From Elysia marginata (Eukaryota; Mollusca; Gastropoda; Plakobranchidae): 64,000 nucleotides of DNA. The translations under genes and the position numbers were made by a program. Shown one piece after another: positions 1-12,600 of this stretch (positions within the stretch are counted from its first letter, which is position 1; every line of letters starts with the position of its first letter). The stretch is from contig BMAT01013750.1 of the NCBI GenBank assembly GCA_019649035.1, positions 145,485-209,484 of the forward strand. The letters run 5' to 3'. The notes beneath the pieces were generated by a model. The model was not told the origin of the DNA and did no database searches. It worked only from the letters and a program-made list of their open reading frames with translations.

Positions 1-1200
1 AGTCTAGTTGCAAACCTTAGTAATTACAGTGTTGTAAAGTTCTTTAAGGTGGGGAAAGATATTTTGACATCTTTAATATGTCTGAAGTCACTCTATATAG
101 CTTTGAAGGTTTATACGTCTCCTACTCAGGGTGAATGAATCAGATGTCCCGATTTTCACATTCTAAGGTGTTGCTATTTTGAGCAATGCATTTTTGCACT
201 ACCATTTGTCAAAGATTTTATGAAAATACAAATATTTTGAGGAAAGATATTAAATTTTGTGTGTGACTTAAATGGTAAAGAAACAAAGAAGAAAAAAACA
301 GATTTTAAAAATTAGACTTAGAATTTCCGTCTTCTGACTCATTCGCCCTGGTTTCGGAACATATACTAGTAAGATCCAATTTTAAGACAATGAAAAAAGG
401 CTACAAAAAGATTTTTAGACTAAACTATCCATCTCTCTTATTTCAGAGTACCATTGCTAGCAAAAATATTTGCAATTCTGCTAGAAAGTATTTATTCATC
501 AGATTTACTCCAATTAAACGCAGAATTAATCAACTGTAAAATCTACCTTTTGTCACAAGTTATTTTTATATTGCTTTTGAAATAATTGACTTCTATCACA
601 CAAAATGCAAGTAGAAATGCACACACAGAGACTGGCACTGCATAAATGACTTATTAAAACTATCTTAATAAGTCAGGTATTGAATTTGAAGGTTAACAAG
701 AGTATCATGTCATTCTATTACAGAATATGATAGTTATAGTTACAATGTAACTTTTATGAAAAATCAGAAAAAAACAGGAACAAAAAATCAGGGTAAGTAT
801 TGAGGAATTCAGATGTAACTGAAGGTTTAAAATATGTTACGTGTTATAATTAAAGTAAAAAAAAATTATAAGGGATTCAGCTTTAACAAAACCTACGATT
901 AAATATGTTTGGAATAGAAGGTTTTATTAAAATATTTTTTTTTCATTTTCATGTTCTCATGAACTGTTTTCTTTTATTCATGAGTAACAGACTGTACATA
1001 GTTGACTTCTCAACAGCAGGTTTTAATAATCATTTCACCTCCACAAGCTACACCACAACCCATTTGGTTTTGACTGCAGAAATGACAGATGATGGTAATA
1101 TAAAATATCATAATATAAACGAGTTAAATTTGCAACAGAGAACTAAAAAAATCAAACTATGAGAAAAAAAAACAAAAATTAGGCGCTAAAAAAATCTTAC
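1..1200. other. LYST intron 31, partial; nothing distinct seen
   Basis: AT-rich sequence with A and T runs. No open frame with splice sites and no repeat boundary can be supported. Confidence 0.6.
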
Positions 1201-1332
1201 CTGCTCCATTGCTTGAACTGAGCCAGCTCTGCTGGGTTGTGTCTTCACTGCGTTTCTCTACAAAGGCAAAGATTTTCACAACTAAGGAAATTTGAAGAGC
1301 TCGAGCTCTGTCTGCTCTCTTTTTGCTTCCAT
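1201..1332 (-). CDS. LYST: LYST coding exon 31 (last exon in window)
   Basis: 132 nt, acceptor TAATCAG and donor AG/GTAAGA, phase 1 in and out. GSKKRADRARALQISLVVKI matches human KNKRTQNMAVALQLRVLQAA. The donor at its 3' end shows that the gene continues leftward past position 1. Confidence 0.92.
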
Positions 1333-4300
1333 CTGATTAAAAATAAAGGAAGGAATGAATAAATAAATGAAATTGAAGGAAATTGTTATTTCAAGAATAA
1401 TACAATGAATTTTTTTTAAAAGTAATAATAAATATTGCAATTCTACACTGGTATATCTGAAGCCTTTTCAAATAAGTTATATTTTCAGGTTTTAAAAGGC
1501 AAATGTTACAATGTTTAGGTAGTGAATTTTAAAGAATCTTTTTTTTCCCATATAAAGTTATTGTGAATGGGTTTTTTTTTTTATTACTCTAAGGAATGAA
1601 ACAAATGTTTTATGAATTTTAAAGAATCTATTTTTTCCATATAAAGTTATTGTGCATGTTTTCATGTTTTCTATTCAAAGGAATGAAACAAATGTTTTAT
1701 AAAAATTTTAACCATCAGATTTGATATCTGTCTAGTCTAAACAGATAACAGCAAAGGAATCACACAGATCTACACAAGTTGATTTGAAAAACTTTGTTTC
1801 AAACCATCAAGTTGCTATAATTTTGGTATTTTCTGTTGAAGCCTAAAACTTGAATATCTCATCTCTTCAAGAGTAAAAAAAAAGGTTTTAGCCTTCCACT
1901 GCCAAAGGCAGTCTCAAGACGACCTATTTCCCCGAGCAGGCCAATACACACCAAAGCAAATTCAACTTGTACTTTTTGGAGCATTACAATATGGCTGCCT
2001 GCTAGGAGTTCAAATACTAACATTCCACAAATTTGAAGCACTGCCTTTAGCCAGTACCCATTTAACAGGTGGGTGGACTAAGGAACGTGTGGATAAATCG
2101 GGAATGGAACCAGAAATAGCTGGATCACAAGTCCAACGTGATAAACACCATGCCGTGCGTTTGATAAAACTGGTCACTTCAACATATGATCAGGTTACAC
2201 AGTAAAGGTAATGAAAGTGAAACCCATGCACCTACCCATCTGTTCACCAAACTCCTGATCCTCCAGGGCTCTCAGCAGGGTAAACATTTCATCACAGTTG
2301 CTAGCATGGATTGGGCCCGCCCAACTGAAAATGTGTACCAGTTTATAAGTTCATATTTGAAAACATTTAAACACAGCCTAACGGGGGAAAATTAATCAAA
2401 GATTTTTGAGAAATTTATTTCCTAATTATTTTCATATACCCACTCATTATAAGTTTAAGTGTCACTGATCTGACCAGATTTCTTAAATATTTGTTGAAAG
2501 TTTCATCTCTCAACTGGTCAACATTTTTCTCCCTTTGATCTACAAAATGTTGCCATATATTATGAAGTATAGCAAGTATTTGAAAGTAAACAACTGACTG
2601 GCAGCTCTGAAATATGCAACAAAAGGAAATATTTTGACAATGGGAAATCATCCTCTATGTGTACAGCTGATGCTTTTACCTCAATATATATACTTCTAAA
2701 AAGAATGCACAAAAACACAATCAAGTACCATGGTTGTCAGTCAATTTTAACAGGTCAGTTGACGATGCTCACCTAAACTCATTGACAGCCGTCAGAAACA
2801 AAATGTGCTGAACATCAATCAGCAAAGCCAATGTTAGCTGCTCCTCTTCTGGACTTGGTTCTCTGAAGTGCATGGAAGTTTAGTGAATACAGTAAATCAA
2901 GACAAAAGTTTTGCATTCAAAAACAACACTGAAAGCATCAGTCTTATATTTCAAAGCAGCACTTACAGCAACAGTCTAATTGCACAAAAGATAAAGATAA
3001 ACTGATAAATTGTCTACATTGTGTGAAAACTTTAAACTATTTTTATGACAAAAGGTTGGAAAAGCATCAGGAAAGTCTCTGGGTTGTGTAAAGACGTCAC
3101 AACCTTTGTTACCTTGTAGTCAAAAAAGATTTACTAAATTTATAGTTTCCCATCAAGGGACAAACATTGTTGCCAATAGAACTTGGTATACAACTGTATT
3201 CAAAATTCATAACTTGCTGTGTGCGGTTCAAGTCTGTAATAAACTGGCCTATGGAGACAAGACTTACACAATATTGCGACGCTGTATATTAGATGCCAAG
3301 TTGCACATAGTCTCTGTTAGGCCAAGATCCAACAGCAGAGTACTCATGGTCTGACTGGCTTGAAGCATCTACATAGTAAAGGGAAGAATTCAAGCAGCAG
3401 TCACAGTTTAACTAAATATGCAAAACAATTTACTACAAAAATATTTAAGTCTAATATATTTTTAGCTATCATGGGCCTTAAAATAAAAAGTCTTATAGTA
3501 CGTAAGGCACATGAGGATTTGCTTTTATCAAAACAGTATTGTATTCACTGATAATTTTTTTTTCATAGTAATACTTCTTTAACAAAAAATAGAGAAAAAA
3601 AAATAAAGAGAGCCAAGTTAAAACTGAACACTTTTTATAAAAATGAAAACTACTCTATTTTGACAAAATACACAAACAACTTTGTTCTGTAGAGTTTTTA
3701 TGAATTTGTTTTCATTCACAGGCTTTTACAAATTTTGTTTACAAAAACCTAGAAATTGCAGCAGTTTTTCTCTGATTCTATAAAATCATTATTTTGTTTT
3801 AGTGTATTTAATAAATATATGTTTCATTGTATTGGATAGGTATACAGATATTCCATTGACATCCTTGAACTGTACCTGAGCCAAGAAGGCTAATGCATTC
3901 TTGCAGAGGTCTGGATCTGTTGCTGTGCCATCTATGAGAGACAAGATCAAGATGGGTGCAGCTTGCTGTACCTGTGTCAGCTCTCCTAAGTCGCCAACAA
4001 TAAAGCTGAAAAATGTATAAGTAATGAGCCCAGTTCCTTAAATATTGTAGAGAAAGTAAAAAAGGGTAACAAATAAGCTATCAACTAAGACGATATACAG
4101 GAAAGCAAATTGTTATAATTGATTGAGCCCAAATGAGAGCAGCAGATTATCAGGCCCTAACAAATGAAGCCTTTTAGTATAATATAAAAGTAATTCAAAA
4201 GAATAAAATGAAACACTTTATGTGAACCATACTTACTTGTCATCAAAGACAAATTCCTGTCTCAGTAGAATTGATATGGCTGCCTCTACATGACTCGAAT

Positions 4301-6531
4301 GGACTGGGAAAGAGCGCAGCTGATTGGCCAGAAGGTAGAAGCCATCCATCTTGATAAAGGCATCAATCAGAGTGGAAGGAGCCCTGTATAAGTAAGCCCC
4401 AAGGAGCTATGGTAGGCAAATAAAAATATAAATACAAAACATTTAATAAATCACAAATTATGTAGTCATATTTATAAATCAGAGTTATGCATTAAAAATT
4501 ATTGTCGGCATCATTGATAATAACAAGTAGAAAATTTAAAAAAAGGCTTTGAATAAGAAACACAGTATGTATAGATGAAAGATAACTATATTTGTAACCA
4601 CTGCTTGTAACCTAAACTGCAGCTGTGTATTCAACTCAAACAAAACTAAGTCACCTTGATGACAGCCAAGCGGACATCAGCTGAGGGATTTTTGGCCAGG
4701 ACCAGCATACTCTTTGGACTGACCACCTTGCTAAACACATTGTCCAACGATGACTCAGGAAACTCCATCACAATCTCAGTGAGGTGTTCTAGCAAGTCTA
4801 AACACAGTAAAAACACACACAATTCAATTGCAAGAAATTATCGATATACATTTTTAACAAAACGTTATTTGGATACCAATAATTCGAGTCTGAATGTCTA
4901 AAATCTGAGAGCTATCACCTGGAGAATTTGTATTTCCCATAACACATGAATAATACTACACAAGCTTAGTTTTAATCTTCTGAATAAACAGCTTGGGCTA
5001 TAAAAATTAAAACAGCTTTTAAGGCCTATCAATTAAAAAATTTTGCGTAAAAACCCTGTGAAGAAATCCTGGAGTAGTGACATGGACACAAGAAATTCTT
5101 TTTATATCTTTATGATGCTAGATATCTTTTTGTTTTCACATTAAGGCCTGCAGTTGAAACAGTATCTATCACAATATAGACAATAATATACCTAGGCTTT
5201 TGTTGGAAACACCAGAGCTCTATCATTGACAGTCATGTTACTGTTACACTGATAAACAGAAATTTTGGGATTGTTTTTTATGTACCATCAATTTAACAGG
5301 GTTCCTGCACCTTGTCAAGAATGAAATTCAAGTACTTTTCCAGAACTTTTCAAGGACCAATTCCCAAATTCCAGGACCACCAACTCACCCCCGGGATAGA
5401 TTTTTCAAGAGACTGAGATTATTAATTGTAAAAAGTGGGTTGATTGATGGCCCATAGACCCCAGATAGAAAAGGGAAATTTCTAAATAGATGTTGATTTA
5501 GTATCTTAACAACTTAATCTAAAATAAAAAAAAATGGAATGAAAAAATATATACAGGTGGGGGTCAATCTATGTCATTTAATTCCATAAATTAAATGCAA
5601 GTTATTTTTATCGGCTGTAGTGCATTAAGATTTAGGTTAAACCCTAGCCAAAATAATGCTAAGTCAGTTAGAGAAGAATGAATCAATGAAATTTATTGAT
5701 CCTCTTAGAAAATTTGGCATGGTATCACCATAAGAAAAAGCATAAAGATTTACCCAGGCATACAAGGTAACATTTGGAATGCGAGATAAAAATAAGGACA
5801 TTTTTAGGCCTTTTACAACGATTTTTAAAATATATTTTGCAATTTGAAAAAGTGAAAAAGTCTACAGTTGAAGTTTTAGAAAAAAACTTCTAAAATGTAA
5901 TTGTATGAGAGATGATTTACGTTTTAAAATTTGTCGACCTAGTCACTTAAATCATTTATATTACAATAATGACATTTCCCAAATATGAAGAACTACATCT
6001 AGATTTGTTAGGCTTTATCATCCATTCAATCATACAGTGCCGCCATTAACAAATTTCACATCCTAAATATACATATGTAAGCCTGATCGTAATAGAAAAT
6101 GATATGGGACCATTTCAGCAAACAATAAAATGACTGTATAGGCACCCTTTTGCATTTTTATCACCAGAACACTGCGAGCATAAAAAAGCCACACTCTGTT
6201 TTTGATGGCAGGGTCACTCCTATGCAGTTGTCTTATTTTAAGCATGTGAGTGCAAACATGTGCATCCTTATGCCTTGACCACAAGCATCGATGACAAAGA
6301 GTCAGACATAAGACCTCAGTAACATATGGCACCGTGATTCCTTTATAACAATGGCGTTAAAAGGGGAAATTTTTTTCCAGAGCACCACAGCCTTTTCAAA
6401 AATCAAACTTCACACTACCCCTCTACATAATTATACCTAATTTTGAAATAATAAAAAAAACTTGTTTTCAAAGAGAGAGGGGATGAGGAAGAGAGAGCTG
6501 AAAAGAAAGATAAAGGATAGAAGGAGGTGCA

Positions 6532-6607
<76 letters not shown>

Positions 6608-9600
6608 GTTTAGGCTAATAAAGAAAGATAACAAGACAGTTGCGAAGAAGAGAGAGGAGCATGTATCATTAGTTTAAAGTCATAGGCAGAAAGGGCAACA
6701 GAAACATCAAACACAGCCTATGGCACGAGAGAACTTTGAACGTTTTTATTTCTTCATTGATTTTGTGGCCATTGGCCCATACATCTAGATGTATGGGCAC
6801 GAGAGAGAGAGGGAGCGAGGGAGATTATATATATATATATATNNNNNNNNNNNAGCTGAAAAGGGAAGAGAGTGGGGTGAGCAAGTGACGATCTTTGAAC
6901 ATGGAAATATAGACGCGATAGGGAAAGAGAACAGAGCTGTTATCCTGGGAGGTTGAGACTGAAGTCAGTTTGAGGCGTTTTAGTGTCAGTTTCAGTAATG
7001 AGGGGGTAGGCCTACTGAGATATTTTTCCTGGAAAAAGGTTGGAGCGGTCTATGCCCCTTGTTTTTGTTTTGTTTTTGAAATAGTGCAAGAACCTTATTT
7101 CTGTGTGTACAGGAATGGGGGAGGGTAAAGAGCCTAGATTTTAGCATCATAGAATGGCGAAACTTGAATTCAAATACTTTTCCAGGATTGCGCAGGTACC
7201 CTGATCAAAATAAAAAGACAATTCTATTTTCAAGCGTGTAAAAAATTCTGAACAGAAAAGACTACTCACTGACACATAGTCGCATCAAGCCTTGCTCATC
7301 TGCCTCATCATGACTAGTCGTTGAGCCAGCACCATTTACTGCACTATCATAGGACATTCCTGCCTCAAAACCATCCAAGTCAGTATCCTTGAAAGACTCA
7401 CTCAGCTTGCCCTTTTTCAATTCTTTATCATCACCGCTGTCTTCTAAAATGCCATCAATAGAATCTCTCATGGACTCATTATCTGCATCTTCAGCATGCA
7501 TGCCTTCCTCAAAAAGTTGCCTGCGTAATGAATTCTTTTTCTGATTCCCCTTATCAGATGACGACTCCCCTGATTCTTTTCTTACTGCTTCCTTATCCAT
7601 CTCAGCACTTTTTAAGCCTGCTTTTCCCATGCCAACATCTTTCATGTGATATCTAGATTTCAGCCGGCCCTCTTTAGCTGATGTTTCCCCGGAGCTGCTG
7701 GATAGATCAAGTGACCTCTGGAGTTGACTTGATGGGGCAGTAAATGTGAGAGGAGGGTTCTGAGACCCAGATTGGGACAATGGTCTTTTGGCCAGCACTG
7801 TGTCACTTTCCTCTTCATGATCTGCATCCATGTCAGGACTCTGCTCAATGACTCTCTGGGCAGGCTTTAGGGGAGGGAATTTAAAAACATTCTCCCCACG
7901 TTCTCCTCCATTGCCATCAGTTTCCTCATAGTCTTCTGTGTGGGAAGTGCTAGACAAGTAGGGACGCTGCCTCACCAGACCACCTCTCCTGGGTTTATCC
8001 TCCAGGCTGCTATCAATATTTTGGGATGATGAGAAGGTGAGAACTGTATAGAAGGAAAAAAAAATTGATAAAAATTGAAAAACGTTCATAATTCATACTT
8101 AAATCATTTTAATACTATCAGAAAGGAGTTGGTGATGATCCTCCTACTGACAATAAATTAACTGCGAACTATCAGGGATTCACTATCTTATGAACAAATA
8201 AAAAAAAATTAAAAAAAACCAACACATATTGTTTAAAAAATTATAGCTTTTAGATGGGTTAATAGTTTTGTAAGTGTAGAAGTGTAGAAGATGCTAGAGC
8301 AGTTTTCTTCCATATTAAAGTTTTAGATAATATATTACTCACCACTATCTGATGTTTTCTCTACTCTCTTCCCGTGTTCTGCACTCCTGGGTGTTAGCTG
8401 CTTGGAATAGACCTTTAATGCCAGGTTGAAGTAGTTGCTGCCTGCATTAGACTTGTAAGATCCATCTAAAAACAGAAGTTTTACTTGTCAAATATCACTG
8501 CTTTGTAGCATGGTAAACTTTAGTTGCAAGTGTAGGTGAGAGCTCATATGTTTGCACGTTACTCTATTTCAAACTCAAAGCAGCCGTTTGTATCCCTCTC
8601 TTTCTAACATACTTTATTCCTAAAGAACTATATTTACCTACAACTGTTGTATACATCAGTTTAAGTGTGATATGGAAATACTTCTAAGCACCCTTGATTC
8701 AACCTGTTTCAAAAAATCAAAACAGCTCTTTGAGAAGTTGCAAGTCCCAAAAACTTTCAATACAGTCAAAGAAAACATTTTCCAAATCATGAACTTGAAT
8801 TTAAAAGGCTTCTCAAGCCTCATCAACTTATACCATATTACCCACCTGTAGCTTTAGACGAAAAAGGATAAAAATTAAGACTTTAACCTCTAACTTGTTA
8901 CGAGCATGCTCAAGAAAAACCTAATTCTAGTTAGAAGCACTGTTAAGATAAGTACCATTGTAAAGGTAAAGGTAGTCCCATACTCGACATGAGCGTAGGG
9001 GAACAAGGAGCAGGGTCCTTGTATTTCTAGGCACAGGGCATGGTGAGGTAGTTTGCCATTTCTTTCCTCACCGCCTTTACTTTCGCCGAGTCTTAAGAGA
9101 CCTAGCTACCCATCAAGTGCTGGGTGGGCACAGGGGAGCAAATAAAATTTTGCCCGGACGGGGGATCGAACCTGGGACCTCTCAGATAGCGGTCAACCGC
9201 CCTACCGATTGCGCCACTGCTCACCCCAAGTACCACTGTACTAGCTAATAATATTTGAATCAAACTTTGATCACAACTATTTTCACTAGATCAAAAAGCA
9301 AACATTTCATAAGAGTACTGGCATTTATACAACTATCACATCTATTAATAAGTGCTAAAAAAACTTAAAAAGCAAATCTAAATCTATGTAAATGATAGAA
9401 ATACCTATTGCATAAAGAAAGACATTTAGGAACAATTTGTCATATAAACAGAGGTGTCGGACATACCCCACCACAGCTTAAAATAGAAAGCCTCTGCATT
9501 GAAGCTGATGTAGCCACTGGCAGCAGGATGGACCAGCAAAAGGAAGTCCATGACAGCCATCATAAGGTGAAGGTCAGGTGGTGAGCCCAACAAGCTGCGG

Positions 9601-12600
9601 ATCACTTTGGCAGCTAAAATGCTCACATTCACAGACAGAGATGGTTGCCCATCCTGGATCCTCTCCTGTTTCAAGAGACAGAGGTTAGAAAAGTTTAAGA
9701 GGGTACGAAGAAAATCACAGTAAAAAAAAAATGTTTAGTTGAAATGAAAATTTTTGAGAGAAATCTGTCAAATGACGACACAACAACTTTAACTTATTTC
9801 AGGGCATAAGAAACCAACGGCTAAAATCAGCAAAAGGGGTCAATGTTATTCAAACAAACATGTAAATATAAATACAAGTTTTTAAATCTTCATAATCTAA
9901 TGAATCCAGTAGTTCAAAATACACAGTATAGCCATTAATGAAAATAACCAACTTATAATTTCCATGTCAAACAGAAATGGAATGAAAAAAAAAGAACATA
10001 AACCGAGTAAAGTTTCAATGAATATAACTCAAATCTGTGAGGATAGAATAGGATTCTATTTAAAAAAATAATTTATAAAAACCAGAATTTGGAATTTGTG
10101 CTCTGTGTAAGACACAAGAATGAAGAACACACCCAAATATCCCTAATCACAAACATAAGCCCATCAATCATCCAAATAAAAAACTGAAGCCTATACATCT
10201 TCACTACACAACTTGGAGATGATCATAAAGCTATTTAAGCAATGCCTTTTTAAAGGGTTATATACTAGTTAAAACTGCAAATTTAGGGAAGGTTGGCATA
10301 TGTATGGATAAATACATTTAGGGGCAATATATTAGCATTCTGTATCAGTGTAACAGACTTAAGATTTTATGTGTTTATGCTGAAGCTTTATTAACCCTTG
10401 CTGTTGATAAGTCTCTCAGATTTATGATGATTACAATAATTTTAATCATAATAAAAAAATAACAACAATAATAATATTATTTCAATGTGTTTTACATGTC
10501 AACAAATAATGCATAATTATACTCCACCTGTCTCTTTCAGTTTCATACTAACTCCTACCCTTTTTCTTTGAACCCCCCCAAGAAACTCACCAGATAGATA
10601 CTGAAGATTTTATTGATGACATTTCCAGCCTGCATCTGCCTCAGGTTGAACTCACGGTGTGGGTTATCTTTGCTGACAACAGAATCTATAGCACTCACAA
10701 GAATTGCACGCACTTCATCTGTGGCTCGCAACCATATACGCCAGTTTAGTAAAAGCTGTGTGAGTACGTTCATGTCTCGAATCACAGCCTCTGATTGTGT
10801 ACGCAATACTGGATGGGGTGAGCCTGACACGCTTTTAAACAGAGACTCACTGGTACAAGCATCAAGTAGAACCTGTGAAATAAAGAAAGTTTTCAAACTT
10901 AATTAAGAGACCTACTGAAGATGGGAAATTTGAAATCAGTGTTTGAATTGCAAGCCTAAATCATCTACTTGTCTTGTTATTTACAACCTGAATGATAGAG
11001 TACACAATGCTTTGCCTATCCAGCTATCTATCTTGCTGAGCGATGTGTTGGTCTTCATTATGATTTTTTATTTTATACATCTTATGATAGCTTGGTACTA
11101 GATACTTACTTTTACATGCAGCTCATATCAAACTCTGGTTATACCCCACAGCTTTTCTGTATTCTGAATAAATCTAATTGCAGGTCTTTGCATAAATAAG
11201 CAAAAAGTATACATTGTGCTCTCCTCCAAATGAGATACAGTGTAACACTAGTCTTGTACAGACTTTGTTTCAGCCTCTGATTAAGCTTTTCCTATCTCGA
11301 ATACTTCATATTTGACTTTCTTTAGTCTTTGTGAGTAACTTCTTTATTTGATGGCTAAAAGTTTGTGAATAATAAATATGCTGATCAAACAAATGAAAAA
11401 TATCTTTTTTAGGTTCGAATCTTTCCATAACATTTCCACAGATTCTGAAAAAATTGATAAAAAGTTCAGAAAAACTACCTCCTTAGAAATGTGTACGAGG
11501 TCTTCATTTTCTTCTTTAAACGTTCAAATTCACTACAAACAATATTCAAGATGTCAAATCATTTGCAGCTTTCAAAAGAAAAACCAAACCTACCTTAAGT
11601 AGATGAAATCCTACAATGCTTTTAGAGCTAGTAAAGACCTTGGCCAACATGGCATAGCCTCGGATGTCCTGGAATGCCTGTGAAAGGCTTGGGTAGCGGT
11701 GCACTAGAGTAAATAGGATGCTGGTAGCCTTGCTTTGGAGGTGCTCAGCCTCTGTCAGACTGCCACCCTCATTGACAACCTTCATGCAGTCCTCAAACAC
11801 CTTAGAGCAAGATAGACACGGAAAGCAACATTTTCATTCAAAATGAAATTCCACAATTTGCAACAGAAAGCTTGCTTTTATCTATCGCTCATCACAACAG
11901 TTAAATCTCTGAAGAAAAGCCTCTATTTACTGAAAAACTTTTCCATGCATAAGAGATCAAAGGTCATGGTATTTTTTCTTACATTTCAAATGAATATTTT
12001 TATTTCACTTGCATTTTAAGCTTTGAATTTTTTAAACCTCTTTTTTAACAAATTACAGGCATATATACTGACATGGCAATGCTGTTGGTGAAAAAAAAAA
12101 CAATACAGATGATATCAATGGACTAAATTACCCATTCAACACCCTATGATAATCTTGAAGAAAAAAAACCTCTTGGAAAGATCTTACAATGTTACAATTG
12201 GGTTTCATGGGTTGGCCCTCAAACTGGCAACTCTGAGCTCACCTTAGCAACGAGGAAGAGAAAAGTCTCCACTCCGCCGATACATCCAGCTGCTTTCTCC
12301 AGTGTGTTTGTGTGTCTGACCTTGATTCGACCTCGTAACCTTGTTGACCAGACCTGCGGCTTCTGAGTCATGAGGTCAGATCCTGACATGGGAACCAGGC
12401 CAAGATCAGTATTCATGCTAGGCCCAGTAGATGCTGACATCGGGATCACAAACGTTGAGAACACCTCTGGCTGGGATATCTTGTACACTAAAACTTGAGA
12501 GGCCTTGAAATGTAAATTGTAAAAAAAAATGATTGATTTTTTTAAAATTCATCTTTAATCTAGTTAGGTAGAATGTTCCACTTTGCAGGTCGTAATATGA

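Larger units (their letters stand above)
5297..7203. mobile_element. Non-autonomous DNA transposon with CAGGG ends (hAT-like)
   Basis: The left end reads CAGGGTTCCTGCACC. The reverse complement of the right end reads CAGGGTACCTGCGCA. A second shared block (AATTCAA, then TACTTTTCCAG) sits inside each end in direct orientation. The terminal CAGGG suggests the hAT superfamily. The flanking 8-mers (CAATTTAA and ATCAAAAT) do not match, so no target-site duplication is shown. No transposase is recognisable inside. The interior holds a (GA)n tract, a palindrome and an 11-N gap. It lies in the LYST intron between exons 24 and 25. Confidence 0.6.

Noticed and set aside
1859-2041. 60-codon minus-strand frame as an additional LYST exon between exons 30 and 31
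   Set aside because: The sequence is the 3' block of a SINE found again at 54.1 kb, and exons 30 and 31 join in phase without it.
3106-3354. 82-codon plus-strand frame
   Set aside because: Overlaps LYST exon 28 on the other strand, which has homology and splice sites.
6437-6677. Overlapping frames of Ser-Leu and Arg-Glu repeats on both strands
   Set aside because: Produced by the (GA)n tract.
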